From assembly GCA_030267565.1 (NCBI GenBank), contig BRXU01000003.1, forward strand, positions 2,898,001 to 2,962,000: a stretch of DNA of 64,000 nucleotides, in the 5' to 3' direction. Of the stretch, positions 45,801 through 58,444 are shown piece after piece (the stretch's first letter is position 1; each line of letters begins with the position of its first letter). Made by a program: the position numbers and the translations under genes. Under the pieces are notes generated by a model. That model worked only from the letters and a program-made list of their open reading frames with translations, was not told the DNA's origin and ran no database searches. The stretch comes from Pleodorina starrii. Its lineage: Eukaryota > Chlorophyta > Chlorophyceae > Chlamydomonadales > Volvocaceae.

Positions 45801-48800
45801 GCTGGAAGCCAGGGCACAAGCGCGCCGGCGACAAGACTCCCGCAGACCCCACCCTGGGGGCGTTCCCTCCAGACAGCGACCCCCGAACTGCACCTGCCTC
45901 CCACGGCAGCCTGCACCGCACCAACCCTGCACCGAAGCCCCCCCGCCCCTCCCCAGACCCCCCTTTTTTTTCTGCGAGGGACGTTACAAGGACTGGGAAA
46001 GCGAAGCCCAACGGGCAAGCCGAGCAAGACCGGCAAGCCACAACAACCTGGCAAGAAGCCCAAGAAACCACTGCAAGGAGCCGAGGAGAGAGAAAAAGCC
46101 AAGCAACGCCTAAACTCGCAGACAGGACAGGGACAGGGACGGGGGCAGCAAGAGGCGAGGAGCCACTGCTGCACGGGCGGCACACACGGCCACCCCTTCC
46201 TCCAAGACACCGAGGAGGGAACCGAAACCAACACCAGGGCCCAACACCAGGGCCAAACCCCAGGGCCCAACACCAGGGCCAACACCACGGCCCAACACCA
46301 GGGCCAACCCCACAGCCCAACACCAGGGCCAACACCACGGCCCAACACCAGGGCCAACCCCACAGCCCAACACCAGGGCCCAACACCAGGGCCCAAAACC
46401 AGAGCCAACACCACGGCCCAACACCAGGGCAAAAACCACGGCCCAACACCCGGGCCAGCACCACTGACCAACAACAGGGCCCGTCACCGAGGACAAACCC
46501 CAGGGCCGGGCAAAGGCCCCAACAGCGACCACAGCAACAACACAACCACAACCTGCACAACCTCAACAGCCAAGGGGCGAACCCTATACCCAGGGCGACA
46601 GCAACAGGAACGGCAAACAAAGCCGGGCAACCGCCACAGCGAACCAGGGCGGACAAGCCCCCCCCCGCCGGGGAGCACCAGAGGAAACAGGAAAACCACA
46701 GCACGCCCAAAGAGAACCCCGCACCACCTAAACCGCCTCCCAGAGCCACAAAAGCCGCAGGGACGGCGCCACACGAAGCGCACCAGAGACAAACAACAAC
46801 CGACCCCACCCTGGGGGCGTCCCCGCAAGACAGCAGGCCCCAAGACACACCTCCCTCCCAAGACACCCCACACCGCAGGAACCGCACTCCCGCGGCCCCC
46901 CGGCTCCCAAGAACCCCCACGGGCGCAGCAGGGGCAGCACCGCCTGGCTGGAAGCCACGGCACAAGCGCGCCGGCGACAAGACTCCCGCAGACCCCACCC
47001 TGGGGGCGTTCCCTTCAGACAGCGACCCCCGAACTGCACCTGCCTCCCACGGCAGCCTGCACCGCACCAACCCTGCACCGAAGCCCCCCCGCCCCTCCCC
47101 AGACCCCCCTTTTTTTCTGCGAGGGACGTTACAAGGACTGGGAAAGCGAAGCCCAACGGGCAAGCCGAGCAAGACCGGCAAGCCACAACAACCTGGCAAG
47201 AAGCCCAAGAAACCACTGCAAGGAGCCGAGGAGAGAGAAAAAGCCAAGCAACGCCTAAACTCGCAGACAGGACAGGGACAGGGACGGGGGCAGCAAGAGG
47301 CGAGGAGCCACTGCTGCACGGGCGGCACACACGGCCACCCCTTCCTCCAAGACACCGAGGAGGGAACCGAAACCAACACCAGGGCCCAACACCAGGGCCA
47401 AACCCCAGGGCCCAACACCAGGGCCAACACCACGGCCCAACACCAGGGCCAACCCCACAGCCCAACACCAGGGCCAACACCACGGCCCAACACCAGGGCC
47501 AAACCCACAGCCCAACACCAGGGCCCAACACCAGGGCCCAAAACCAGAGCCAACACCACGGCCCAACACCAGGGCAAAAACCACGGCCCAACACCCGGGC
47601 CAGCACCACTGACCAACAACAGGGCCCGTCACCGAGGACAAACCCCAGGGCCGGGCAAAGGCCCCAACAGCGACCACAGCAACAACACAACCACAACCTG
47701 CACAACCTCAACAGCCAAGGGGCGAACCCTATACCCAGGGCGACAGCAACAGGAACGGCAAACAAAGCCGGGCAACCGCCACAGCGAACCAGGGCGGACA
47801 AGGCCCCCCCGCCGGGGAGCACCAGAGGAAACAGGAAAACCACAGCACGCCCAAAGAGAACCCCGCACCACCTAAACCGCCTCCCAGAGCCACAAAAGCC
47901 GCAGGGACGGCGCCACACGAAGCGCACCAGAGACAAACAACAACCGACCCCACCCTGGGGGCGTCCCCGCAAGACAGCAGGCCCCAAGACACACCTCCCT
48001 CCCAAGACACCCCACACCGCAGGAACCGCACTCCCGCGGCCCCCCGGCTCCCAAGAACCCCCACGGGCGCAGCAGGGGCAGCACCGCCTGGCTGGAAGCC
48101 AGGGCACAAGCGCGCCGGCGACAAGACTCCCGCAGACCCCACCCTGGGGGCGTTCCCTCCAGACAGCGACCCCCGAACTGCACCTGCCTCCCACGGCAGC
48201 CTGCACCGCACCAACCCTGCACCGAAGCCCCCCCGCCCCTCCCCAGACCCCCCTTTTTTTTCTGCGAGGGACGTTACAAGGACTGGGAAAGCGAAGCCCA
48301 ACGGGCAAGCCGAGCAAGACCGGCAAGCCACAACAACCTGGCAAGAAGCCCAAGAAACCACTGCAAGGAGCCGAGGAGAGAGAAAAAGCCAAGCAACGCC
48401 TAAACTCGCAGACAGGACAGGGACAGGGACGGGGGCAGCAAGAGGCGAGGAGCCACTGCTGCACGGGCGGCACACACGGCCACCCCTTCCTCCAAGACAC
48501 CGAGGAGGGAACCGAAACCAACACCAGGGCCCAACACCAGGGCCAAACCCCAGGGCCCAACACCAGGGCCAACACCACGGCCCAACACCAGGGCCAACCC
48601 CACAGCCCAACACCAGGGCCAACACCACGGCCCAACACCAGGGCCAAACCCACAGCCCAACACCAGGGCCCAACACCAGGGCCCAAAACCAGAGCCAACA
48701 CCACGGCCCAACACCAGGGCAAAAACCACGGCCCAACACCCGGGCCAGCACCACTGACCAACAACAGGGCCCGTCACCGAGGACAAACCCCAGGGCCGGG

Positions 48801-51688
48801 CAAAGGCCCCAACAGCGACCACAGCAACAACACAACCACAACCTGCACAACCTCAACAGCCAAGGGGCGAACCCTATACCCAGGGCGACAGCAACAGGAA
48901 CGGCAAACAAAGCCGGGCAACCGCCACAGCGAACCAGGGCGGACAAGCCCCCCCCGCCGGGGAGCACCAGAGGAAACAGGAAAACCACAGCACGCCCAAA
49001 GAGAACCCCGCACCACCTAAACCGCCTCCCAGAGCCACAAAAGCCGCAGGGACGGCGCCACACGAAGCGCACCAGAGACAAACAACAACCGACCCCACCC
49101 TGGGGGCGTCCCCGCAAGACAGCAGGCCCCAAGACACACCTCCCTCCCAAGACACCCCACACCGCAGGAACCGCACTCCCGCGGCCCCCCGGCTCCCAAG
49201 AACCCCCACGGGCGCAGCAGGGGCAGCACCGCCTGGCTGGAAGCCAGGGCACAAGCGCGCCGGCGACAAGACTCCCGCAGACCCCACCCTGGGGGCGTTC
49301 CCTCCAGACAGCGACCCCCGAACTGCACCTGCCTCCCACGGCAGCCTGCACCGCACCAACCCTGCACCGAAGCCCCCCCGCCCCTCCCCAGACCCCCCTT
49401 TTTTTTCTGCGAGGGACGTTACAAGGACTGGGAAAGCGAAGCCCAACGGGCAAGCCGAGCAAGACCGGCAAGCCACAACAACCTGGCAAGAAGCCCAAGA
49501 AACCACTGCAAGGAGCCGAGGAGAGAGAAAAAGCCAAGCAACGCCTAAACTCGCAGACAGGACAGGGACAGGGACGGGGGCAGCAAGAGGCGAGGAGCCA
49601 CTGCTGCACGGGCGGCACACACGGCCACCCCTTCCTCCAAGACACCGAGGAGGGAACCGAAACCAACACCAGGGCCCAACACCAGGGCCAAACCCCAGGG
49701 CCCAACACCAGGGCCAACACCACGGCCCAACACCAGGGCCAACCCCACAGCCCAACACCAGGGCCAACACCACGGCCCAACACCAGGGCCAAACCCACAG
49801 CCCAACACCAGGGCCCAACACCAGGGCCCAAAACCAGAGCCAACACCACGGCCCAACACCAGGGCAAAAACCACGGCCCAACACCCGGGCCAGCACCACT
49901 GACCAACAACAGGGCCCGTCACCGAGGACAAACCCCAGGGCCGGGCAAAGGCCCCAACAGCGACCACAGCAACAACACAACCACAACCTGCACAACCTCA
50001 ACAGCCAAGGGGCGAACCCTATACCCAGGGCGACAGCAACAGGAACGGCAAACAAAGCCGGGCAACCGCCACAGCGAACCAGGGCGGACAAGGCCCCCCC
50101 GCCGGGGAGCACCAGAGGAAACAGGAAAACCACAGCACGCCCAAAGAGAACCCCGCACCACCTAAACCGCCTCCCAGAGCCACAAAAGCCGCAGGGACGG
50201 CGCCACACGAAGCGCACCAGAGACAAACAACAACCGACCCCACCCTGGGGGCGTCCCCGCAAGACAGCAGGCCCCAAGACACACCTCCCTCCCAAGACAC
50301 CCCACACCGCAGGAACCGCACTCCCGCGGCCCCCCGGCTCCCAAGAACCCCCACGGGCGCAGCAGGGGCAGCACCGCCTGGCTGGAAGCCAGGGCACAAG
50401 CGCGCCGGCGACAAGACTCCCGCAGACCCCACCCTGGGGGCGTTCCCTCCAGACAGCGACCCCCGAACTGCACCTGCCTCCCACGGCAGCCTGCACCGCA
50501 CCAACCCTGCACCGAAGCCCCCCCGCCCCTCCCCAGACCCCCCTTTTTTTTCTGCGAGGGACGTTACAAGGACTGGGAAAGCGAAGCCCAACGGGCAAGC
50601 CGAGCAAGACCGGCAAGCCACAACAACCTGGCAAGAAGCCCAAGAAACCACTGCAAGGAGCCGAGGAGAGAGAAAAAGCCAAGCAACGCCTAAACTCGCA
50701 GACAGGACAGGGACAGGGACGGGGGCAGCAAGAGGCGAGGAGCCACTGCTGCACGGGCGGCACACACGGCCACCCCTTCCTCCAAGACACCGAGGAGGGA
50801 ACCGAAACCAACACCAGGGCCCAACACCAGGGCCAAACCCCAGGGCCCAACACCAGGGCCAACACCACGGCCCAACACCAGGGCCAACCCCACAGCCCAA
50901 CACCAGGGCCAACACCACGGCCCAACACCAGGGCCAACCCCACAGCCCAACACCAGGGCCCAACACCAGGGCCCAAAACCAGAGCCAACACCACGGCCCA
51001 ACACCAGGGCAAAAACCACGGCCCAACACCCGGGCCAGCACCACTGACCAACAACAGGGCCCGTCACCGAGGACAAACCCCAGGGCCGGGCAAAGGCCCC
51101 AACAGCGACCACAGCAACAACACAACCACAACCTGCACAACCTCAACAGCCAAGGGGCGAACCCTATACCCAGGGCGACAGCAACAGGAACGGCAAACAA
51201 AGCCGGGCAACCGCCACAGCGAACCAGGGCGGACAAGCCCCCCCCGCCGGGGAGCACCAGAGGAAACAGGAAAACCACAGCACGCCCAAAGAGAACCCCG
51301 CACCACCTAAACCGCCTCCCAGAGCCACAAAAGCCGCAGGGACGGCGCCACACGAAGCGCACCAGAGACAAACAACAACCGACCCCACCCTGGGGGCGTC
51401 CCCGCAAGACAGCAGGCCCCAAGACACACCTCCCTCCCAAGACACCCCACACCACAGGAACCGCACTCCCGCGGCCCCCCGGCTCCCAAGAACCCCCACG
51501 GGCGCAGCAGGGGCAGCACCGCCTGGCTGGAAGCCAGGGCACAAGCGCGCCGGCGACAAGACTCCCGCAGACCCCACCCTGGGGGCGTTCCCTCCAGACA
51601 GCGACCCCCGAACTGCACCTGCCTCCCACGGCAGCCTGCACCGCACCAACCCTGCACCGAAGCCCCCCCGCCCCTCCCCAGACCCCCC
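39864..51688 (-). repeat. Macrosatellite 1: ten ~1,145-bp units made of the L1 3' end
   Basis: On the minus strand each unit ends with the L1 terminus CTTGTAACGTCCCTCGCAG plus 7-8 A and is followed at once by the next. T-runs (plus strand) start at 40264, 41409, 42554, 43674, 44819, 45964, 47110, 48254, 49399, 50544 and 51689. The spacing is 1,145 (within 1 bp) except one of 1,120, where one 25-bp minisatellite unit is missing. A 400-bp partial unit (39864-40263) borders L1 copy 1. Units differ by only scattered bases. The run of open frames across them is spurious: 1,145 is not a multiple of 3, so successive units are read in different frames. Confidence 0.93.
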
Positions 51689-53224
51689 TTTTTTTCTGCG
51701 AGGGACGTTACAAGGACTGGGAAAGCGAAGCCCAACGGGCAAGCCGAGCAAGACCGGCAAGCCACAACAACCTGGCAAGAAGCCCAAGAAACCACTGCAA
51801 GGAGCCGAGGAGAGAGAAAAAGCCAAGCAACGCCTAAACTCGCAGACAGGACAGGGACAGGGACGGGGGCAGCAAGAGGCGAGGAGCCACTGCTGCACGG
51901 GCGGCACACACGGCCACCCCTTCCTCCAAGACACCGAGGAGGGAACCGAAACCAACACCAGGGCCCAACACCAGGGCCAAACCCCAGGGCCCAACACCAG
52001 GGCCAACACCACGGCCCAACACCAGGGCCAACCCCACAGCCCAACACCAGGGCCAACACCACGGCCCAACACCAGGGCCAACCCCACAGCCCAACACCAG
52101 GGCCCAACACCAGGGCCCAAAACCAGAGCCAACACCACGGCCCAACACCAGGGCAAAAACCACGGCCCAACACCCGGGCCAGCACCACTGACCAACAACA
52201 GGGCCCGTCACCGAGGACAAACCCCAGGGCCGGGCAAAGGCCCCAACAGCGACCACAGCAACAACACAACCACAACCTGCACAACCTCAACAGCCAAGGG
52301 GCGAACCCTATACCCAGGGCGACAGCAACAGGAACGGCAAACAAAGCCGGGCAACCGCCACAGCGAACCAGGGCGGACAAGCCCCCCCCGCCGGGGAGCA
52401 CCAGAGGAAACAGGAAAACCACAGCACGCCCAAAGAGAACCCCGCACCACCTAAACCGCCTCCCAGAGCCACAAAAGCCGCAGGGACGGCGCCACACGAA
52501 GCGCACCAGAGACAAACAACAACCGACCCCACCCTGGGGGCGTCCCCGCAAGACAGCAGGCCCCAAGACACACCTCCCTCCCAAGACACCCCACACCGCA
52601 GGAACCGCACTCCCGCGGCCCCCCGGCTCCCAAGAACCCCCACGGGCGCAGCAGGGGCAGCACCGCCTGGCTGGAAGCCAGGGCACAAGCGCGCCGGCGA
52701 CAAGACTCCCGCAGACCCCACCCTGGAAGCGTTCCCTCCAGACAGCGACCCCCGAACTGCACCTGCCTCCCACGGCAGCCTGCACCGCACCAACCCTGCA
52801 CCGAAGCCCCCGCCCCTCCCCAGACCCCCCCCGAAACCCTCCCCAGTCCCCCCCGCGCCGCACGCACCCCACTCCCAAGACCCCCCGTCCCCCAAAAACC
52901 CCCTCCAGGCCGCAGGGACAGCACCGCCGGGTCGGAGACCAGGGCACGAGAGCGCCTGCGACAAAACACCCACAGACTCCACACAGGGGGCGACCCCTCA
53001 AGACAGCAGCCCCCGAACCGCACCTGCCTCCCGCGGCAGCCTGCACCACACCAACCCTGCTCCGAAGCTCCCCCGACCCCCAAGACCCCCTCAGGCCCCA
53101 CCCACAGCAAGCCCCGCACCGCACCCCCCTCCCTAGGCAACCCGCACCGCCCGCTCCCCACCCTCGAGCTCCCTCGCACCCTAAGAACCTCAGACACCGA
53201 GACCCCCGACTCGCAACACCCCGC
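51689..53224 (-). other. Complete 3' UTR of L1 copy 2
   Basis: The rightmost poly(T) of the array (51689) is the poly(A) end of L1 copy 2. Reading minus from the ORF2 stop at 53225, about 1.5 kb of G-rich UTR ends in the conserved terminus. Only its distal ~1.14 kb is amplified in macrosatellite 1. Confidence 0.75.
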
Positions 53225-55918
53225 TCACGACGGCCCCGGCTGCCCTGTCAGCTGAGCTGCGGCCTGGCTGGGCTGGGCGCTGATGGCTGACCCGGTCGGG
53301 GAGACCTGCTGTGCTGCCTGGGCGCCCCCGGCGGGTGCCTGTGGTGCTGGGACCGGGGCCACCCGGGACAGATGAACCTGCAGACGCGGGCTGCTGCCAG
53401 CCACCCGCTGTACGGAGCAGAGGATGCCTTCATGTGCCCAGGAGGCTTCGAAGGCATCCAACCGGCCGGGCTTCAGCTGCGCTGTGATGTGGCCCCGGGG
53501 CAGCCCCGCCAGAGTGTCCTCGGAGAGCGCCGCCATGCTGAAATGTGCCCTCATGAGACGCTGCAGCTCCCCAATGACGCAGCCCACCACCGTGGCCGAC
53601 GGATGGTCATCAGGCTCCGCCCTGTGGTAGTGGCCCCAGACCGCCCACAGCCAAGTGGCTCGAAGGGCCGCCCACAGCAGCTGCAGCCCCTGGCTGGTGG
53701 GGTAGGCCGGCCACCCTCCCGGCCAGTCCCCCAGTAGCACAGCCGGCTGGCTGAAGGGCAAGTCCACGGCCCCGGAGACTGCCGCCCACAGCTCTGCCAG
53801 CCAAACCCGAGCTGCGGTGTAAGCCCCGCACTCCAAGAAGACGTGGGTCAGGCTGGCGACATGCAGGCTGCCGTCCACCGAGCAGCTAGGAGCAGGGCAG
53901 TGGGCACGCTGCGGCTGACCTTTGGAGGCCAGGTACACCCCGCACGGGAGCCGTCCATGGTGCAGCGGCCAGGCTAGCGCCTTGGCCCGGTTGCTTGCGG
54001 GGCAGTCCCACAGCCGCTGCCAGGCCCGCCGGCGGTCGAGGGGAGACATGCCAGCCAGGCCATCAGCTGCCTGGTCTACCTCCGGGGCCGGCCCGGCGGG
54101 TGCCGACGGTCCGGCGGCAGCACCGGGGTCCTGCTGGTGCGGTGCCACATGGCGGCTGCCAGGCTGGCTGACCGGGCTTGCAGCAGCCGAGGGCAGTGAT
54201 GGGGGGGAGGATCGGGGCCGCATCCAGCCGGGGCTGGGTGTGGGGTTCATGGCAAACCACCGGCTGCGGCTGGGCGCTTGCTGAGCCAGCCAGTGTTGGT
54301 GCCAGCGGGCCTCCTGTTGCTGTAGCTGGCTGTGCGGCTGCTCGGGCCACGCCGCGGGCATGAGGGGCCCCGTGTCCTGGTCTCGGCCCCAGCTGTGACC
54401 ATGGGCGGTGAGGCGGTGACGCACCTCACTCACTGTGTAGTGAATGAGGGGCAGCACGCCGTGGCCGTGGCTGAGGGGGTAGCACTGGACCGAGTCCCAA
54501 AGCCCCAGTAGCTGGTATTCCACTGGCCATGAGGAGGCGCGTTGGGCCGGGGCTGCCTCGTTGTATCGCTGATGGTCCTCTAAGGTCCAGTGTCGGCGCG
54601 GCTTGCGGCCCGGCAGCACGCAGGCTGCAGGCCAGTCGGCGTCCCCTGCTGCTCCGGCCTGCTCGCTGTCTGGGGGCACCAAGCGGCCGTTGGGCAGGAC
54701 GGCCCACAAGACTCCCGTAGGGCTGCTTACCCGGCTGCCACCGGGCGACAGGAGCCAGTCGGGCGCTGGCGGCAGTTCGGGGTCCAGGGGGTCGGCTGGC
54801 AGCAGTCTCCGCCAGTCGGCTGGGAGGGCCCCAAGGACCGCCTGCATGAGGGGTTCGTGCTGGGTCATGGGCGACGCTGCACGGAGCTCGGCCAGGGTGC
54901 GGGGTCCCAGGTGGGCGGTCCCAGCCGGCGGGGTGAAGGGCTGGTCGGTGGCGGGGTCACGCAGGGCTGCGGGGTGCGCCAAGACCCCCCGTCCCCCAAA
55001 ACCCCCCTCCAGGCCGCAGGGAGAGCACCGCCGGGTCGGAGACCTGGCCTGGATTGCCTGCTCCACTGCCGACTGCAGGCGGGGCAGCAGGCTGGGGTGG
55101 TACAGCAGGTACGTGGGGAACGCCCAGCTGCTGCGGCCGAGGGTGGGGAGCCCTGGCAGCGCCAGCTCCAAGAGCACCCCATGATGATCCCCCGGGGCGC
55201 CTGGCACCACCCGAACAGCTGTCACGTACTGCTGCAGAGGTTGGCTAATGAGCCAGCGGTCCAGGCGTGCCACCGGCGGTCTGGCGGGTGATGCCGGGTG
55301 AGTGAAGCCCCCCCCCACGCCGGAAGACAGCCAGGGGTCGACCAGATTGGCCCCGTTGACCAGGGCCTGCAGTGCAGGCCTCCCGCCGGCCCGATGGGCA
55401 GACGGTTGGGCCTCGTCACCCGCATGCAGGACGCAGTTAAGGTCGCCTCCAAGCAGAATGTGGCGGTCTGTCTCGAGGTATGGCTGCAGGCTTTGGAAGA
55501 ACTCTGGGCGGCTGGCGGCCACCGACGGGGCGTAGATGCATAGGAGGCGTAGGCGAAGGTGGAGGACATCCCAGTCCCAGCAGCAGACACGGCCGGCTGT
55601 GTCCGAGGTGTACGGGTGCTGCACACAGCCCGGCAGGCTGATCCCTGGCCGCGCCAGGATGGCTGCCCCACAGCTGAGGTCCGTCCCCGGGCTGTAACCC
55701 CATTTGCCCCGCCAGGGGGCCCCCGGGCCGCTGCCTCGTTGTAAAACTGACTGTAGTGCTGCTTTGCTGCCCAGTTTCGCCTCCTGTACGAAGGTGACAT
55801 CCGGGTTGCCTGCGACCTGCTGCTGGTAGCAGAGCAGCCTGGAGGCTCGCGCCCGCCCAAGCCCATTGACGTTTACGGTCAGGAGCTTGAAGGTGGGCGC
55901 GGTCCCGTCGGTCCTCAT
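53225..55918 (-). pseudogene. L1 copy 2 ORF2, RT deleted and replaced in frame
   Basis: A single 897-codon frame. It begins with an intact APE-type endonuclease: FKLLTVNVNGLG, FVQEAKLG, LLGGDLNCV, then with nine G at the spot that is frameshifted in copy 1, and on to GDHHGVLLEL. After AFPTYLLYHPSLLPRLQSAV (about residue 285) it jumps through ~25 residues encoded by a sense-strand scrap of the L1 3' UTR (RSPTRRCSPCGLEGGFGGRG) to the region after RT (AALRDPATDQPFTPP). It then includes the ~380 bp missing from copy 1 (ADPLDPELPPAPDWLLSPGG) and finishes with the zinc-binding zf-RVT region. RT motifs are absent, so it encodes an endonuclease/zinc-finger fusion; any function is speculative. Confidence 0.87.
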
Positions 55919-56090
55919 GGCTGCGCACCACGCGCCGCCCGTCGGGAGGGGCGGCCGTCGTGGCGGGCGATTTGGGTTCGGGCCTGCTGCAGTTGGCCCA
56001 GAGCAGCGACAATGAAGGAGCGCACGTGCCCGGGGGTGGGGTGCAGGCCCGGCAGGAATGGGGCCAGGGAGCTCAGATGGTCATGGTAGC
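55915..56090 (-). pseudogene. L1 copy 2 ORF1 C-terminal remnant
   Basis: About 58 codons homologous to the end of copy 1 ORF1 (YHDHLSSLAPFLPGLHPTPG then HVRSFIVAALGQLQQARTQ), stopping at TGA 55917-55915. As in copy 1 the stop overlaps the ORF2 start in ATGA. The fragment is cut at about 56,090, where 3'-UTR sequence in the opposite orientation begins. Confidence 0.8.
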
Positions 56091-56240
56091 TCTCCCTGCG
56101 GCCTGGAGGGGGTTTTTGGGGGACGGGGGGTCTTGGGAGTGGGTTGCGCGCGGCGCGGGGGGGACTGGGGAGGGTTTCGGTGGGGGTCTGGGGAGGGGCG
56201 GGGGGGCATCGGTGCAGGGTTGGTGCGGTGCAGGCTGCCG
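56091..56240 (+). other. Inverted L1 3'-UTR fragment
   Basis: Plus-oriented 3'-UTR sequence (GGCCTGGAGGGGGTTTTTGG near 56,100) abutting the truncated head of L1 copy 2, hence an inversion junction. It continues after the insertion at 56,241-56,588. Confidence 0.75.
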
Positions 56241-56588
56241 TTTTTTTTTTAATTCCGGAGGAACCCGGACTCGGGACATGGGACACACATGTTGTCTGGC
56301 GGCTCCACTGATGCTGCCACTTCTGCAGAGTAGCTAGCGTGCCGGGCTTCTGGGCGTCTCCAAGGGCCAGCTGGATGGTGCTGATGACTGTATGAATGAG
56401 TCTTGTAAACCTCCGGACAGGACAGGGACAGGGGGTGGGCACCCTCCTTTCTCATCACACCCCGGGTAATGGTCACTGACTGGTTTCGATCCCGGGATCC
56501 CGGGGGGAATTGCAAGGTTTCCCTGTTGCCGGCCAATGAACCATTACCTCCTTCTGTGGGGCGCAGGCAAGTTCCAAATGTCCTTGAT
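56241..56588 (-). mobile_element. Poly(A)-ended retroposed insertion of unknown origin (~348 bp)
   Basis: The L1 3'-UTR sequence GCTGCCG|TGGGAGGCAGG is interrupted exactly here. On the minus strand the insert ends in at least ten A (56250-56241 on plus as T), so it looks like a retroposed RNA. A GGGATCGAAACC word near 56,490 resembles a pol III B box on the minus strand, but a clear tRNA-like head and a target duplication are not visible. It could be a SINE, a processed transcript piece or another LINE 3' end. Confidence 0.5.
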
Positions 56589-56908
56589 GGGAGGCAGGTG
56601 CGGTTCGGGGGTCGCTGTCTGGAGGGAACGCCCCCAGGGTGGGGTCTGCGGGAGTCTTGTCGCCGGCGCGCTTGTGCCCTGGCTTCCAACCAGGCGGTGC
56701 TGCCCCTGCTGCGCCCGTGGGGGTTCTTGGGAGCCGGGGGGCCGCGGGAGTGCGGTTCCTGCGGTGCGGGGTGTCTTGGGAGGGAGGTGTGTCTTGGGGC
56801 CTGCGGCCCCCAGGGTGGGGTCGGTTGTTGTTTGTCTCTGGTGCGCTTCGTGTGGCGCCGTCCCTGCGGCTTTTGTGGCCCTGGGAGGCGGTTTCGGTGG
56901 TTTTTTTG
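56589..56908 (+). other. Inverted L1 3'-UTR fragment, second part
   Basis: Continuation of the plus-oriented 3' UTR (GGGAGGCAGGTGCGGTTCGG onward). It lacks the TGTCTTGCGGGGACG block (deletion near 56,805) and ends at a GGTGGTTTTTTTG junction with the poly(T) of the next, minus-oriented unit. Confidence 0.75.
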
Positions 56909-58444
56909 TTTTTTTTCTGCGAGGGACGTTACAAGGACGGGCAAAGCGAAGCCCAACGGGCAAGCCGAGCAAGACCGGCAAGCCACAACAACCTGGCAAG
57001 AAGCCCAAGAAACCACTGCAAGGAGCCGAGGAGAGAGAAAAAGCCAAGCAACGCCTAAACTCGCAGACAGGACAGGGACAGGGACGGGGGCAGCAAGAGG
57101 CCAGGAGCCACTGCTGCACAGGCGGCACACACGGCCACCCCTTCCTCCAAGACACCGAGGAGGGAACCGAAACCAACACCAGGGCCCAACACCAGGGCCA
57201 AACCCCAGGGCCCAACACCAGGGCCAACACCACGGCCCAACACCAGGGCCAACCCAACAGCCCAACACCAGGGCCAACACCACGGCCCAACACCAGGGCC
57301 AAACCCACAGCCCAACACCAGGGCCCAACACCAGGGCCCAAAACCAGAGCCAACACCACGGCCCAATACCAGGGCAAAAACCACGGCCCAACACCCGGGC
57401 CAGCACCACTGACCAACAACAGGGCCCGTCACCGAGGACAAACCCCAGGGCCGGGCAAAGGCCCCAACAGCGACCACAGCAACAACACAACCACAACCTG
57501 CACAACCTCAACAGCCAAGGGGCGAACCCTATACCCAGGGCGACAGCAACAGGAACGGCAAACAAAGCCGGGCAACCGCCACAGCGAACCAGGGCGGACA
57601 AGCCCCCCCCGCCTGGGAGCACCAGAGGAAACAGGAAAACCACAGCACGCCCGAAGAACCCCGCACCACCTAAACCGCCTCCCAGAGCCACAAAAGCCGC
57701 AGGGACGGCGCCACACGAAGCGCACCAGAGACAAACAACAACCGACCCCACCCTGGGGGCGTCCCCGCAAGACAGCAGGCCCCAAGACACGCCTCCCTCC
57801 CAAGACACCCCACACCGCAGGAACCGCACTCCCGCGGCCCCCCGGCTCCCAAGAACCCCCACGGGCGCAGCAGGGGCAGTACCGCCTGGCTGGAAGCCAG
57901 GGCACAAGCGCGCCGGCGACAAGACTCCCGCAGACCCCACCCTGGGGGCGTTCCCTCCAGACAGCGACCCCCGAACCGCACCTGCCTTCCACGGCAGCCT
58001 GCACCGCACCAACCCTGCACCGAAGCCCCCCCTCCCCTCCCCAGACCCCCCCCGAAACCCTCCCCAGTCCCCCCCGCGCCGCGCGCACCCCACTCCCAAG
58101 ACCCCCCGTCCCCCAAAAACCCCCTCCAGGCCGCAGGGACAGCACCGCCGGGTCGGAGACCAGGGCACGAGAGCGCCTGCGACAAAACACCCACAGACTC
58201 CACACAGGGGGCGACCCCTCAAGACAGCAGCCCCCGAACCGCACCTGCCTCCCGCGGCAGCCTGCACCACACCAACCCTGCTCCGAAGCTCCCCCGACCC
58301 CCAAGACCCCCTCAGGCCCCACCCACAGCAAGCCCCGCACCGCACCCCCCTCCCTAGGCAACCCACACCGCCCGCTCCCCACCCTCGAGCTCCCTCGCAC
58401 CCACGAACCTCAGACACCGAGACCCCCGGCTCGCAACACCCCGC

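Noticed and set aside
42700..52200. Long open frames (up to ~900 codons, e.g. Gly/Trp/Cys/Val- or Pro/Gln/Thr-rich) across the arrays
   Set aside because: They occur on both strands, exist because the repeats lack stop codons, and the 1,145-bp period is not a multiple of 3, so each unit is read in a different frame. They lie in LINE 3' UTR.
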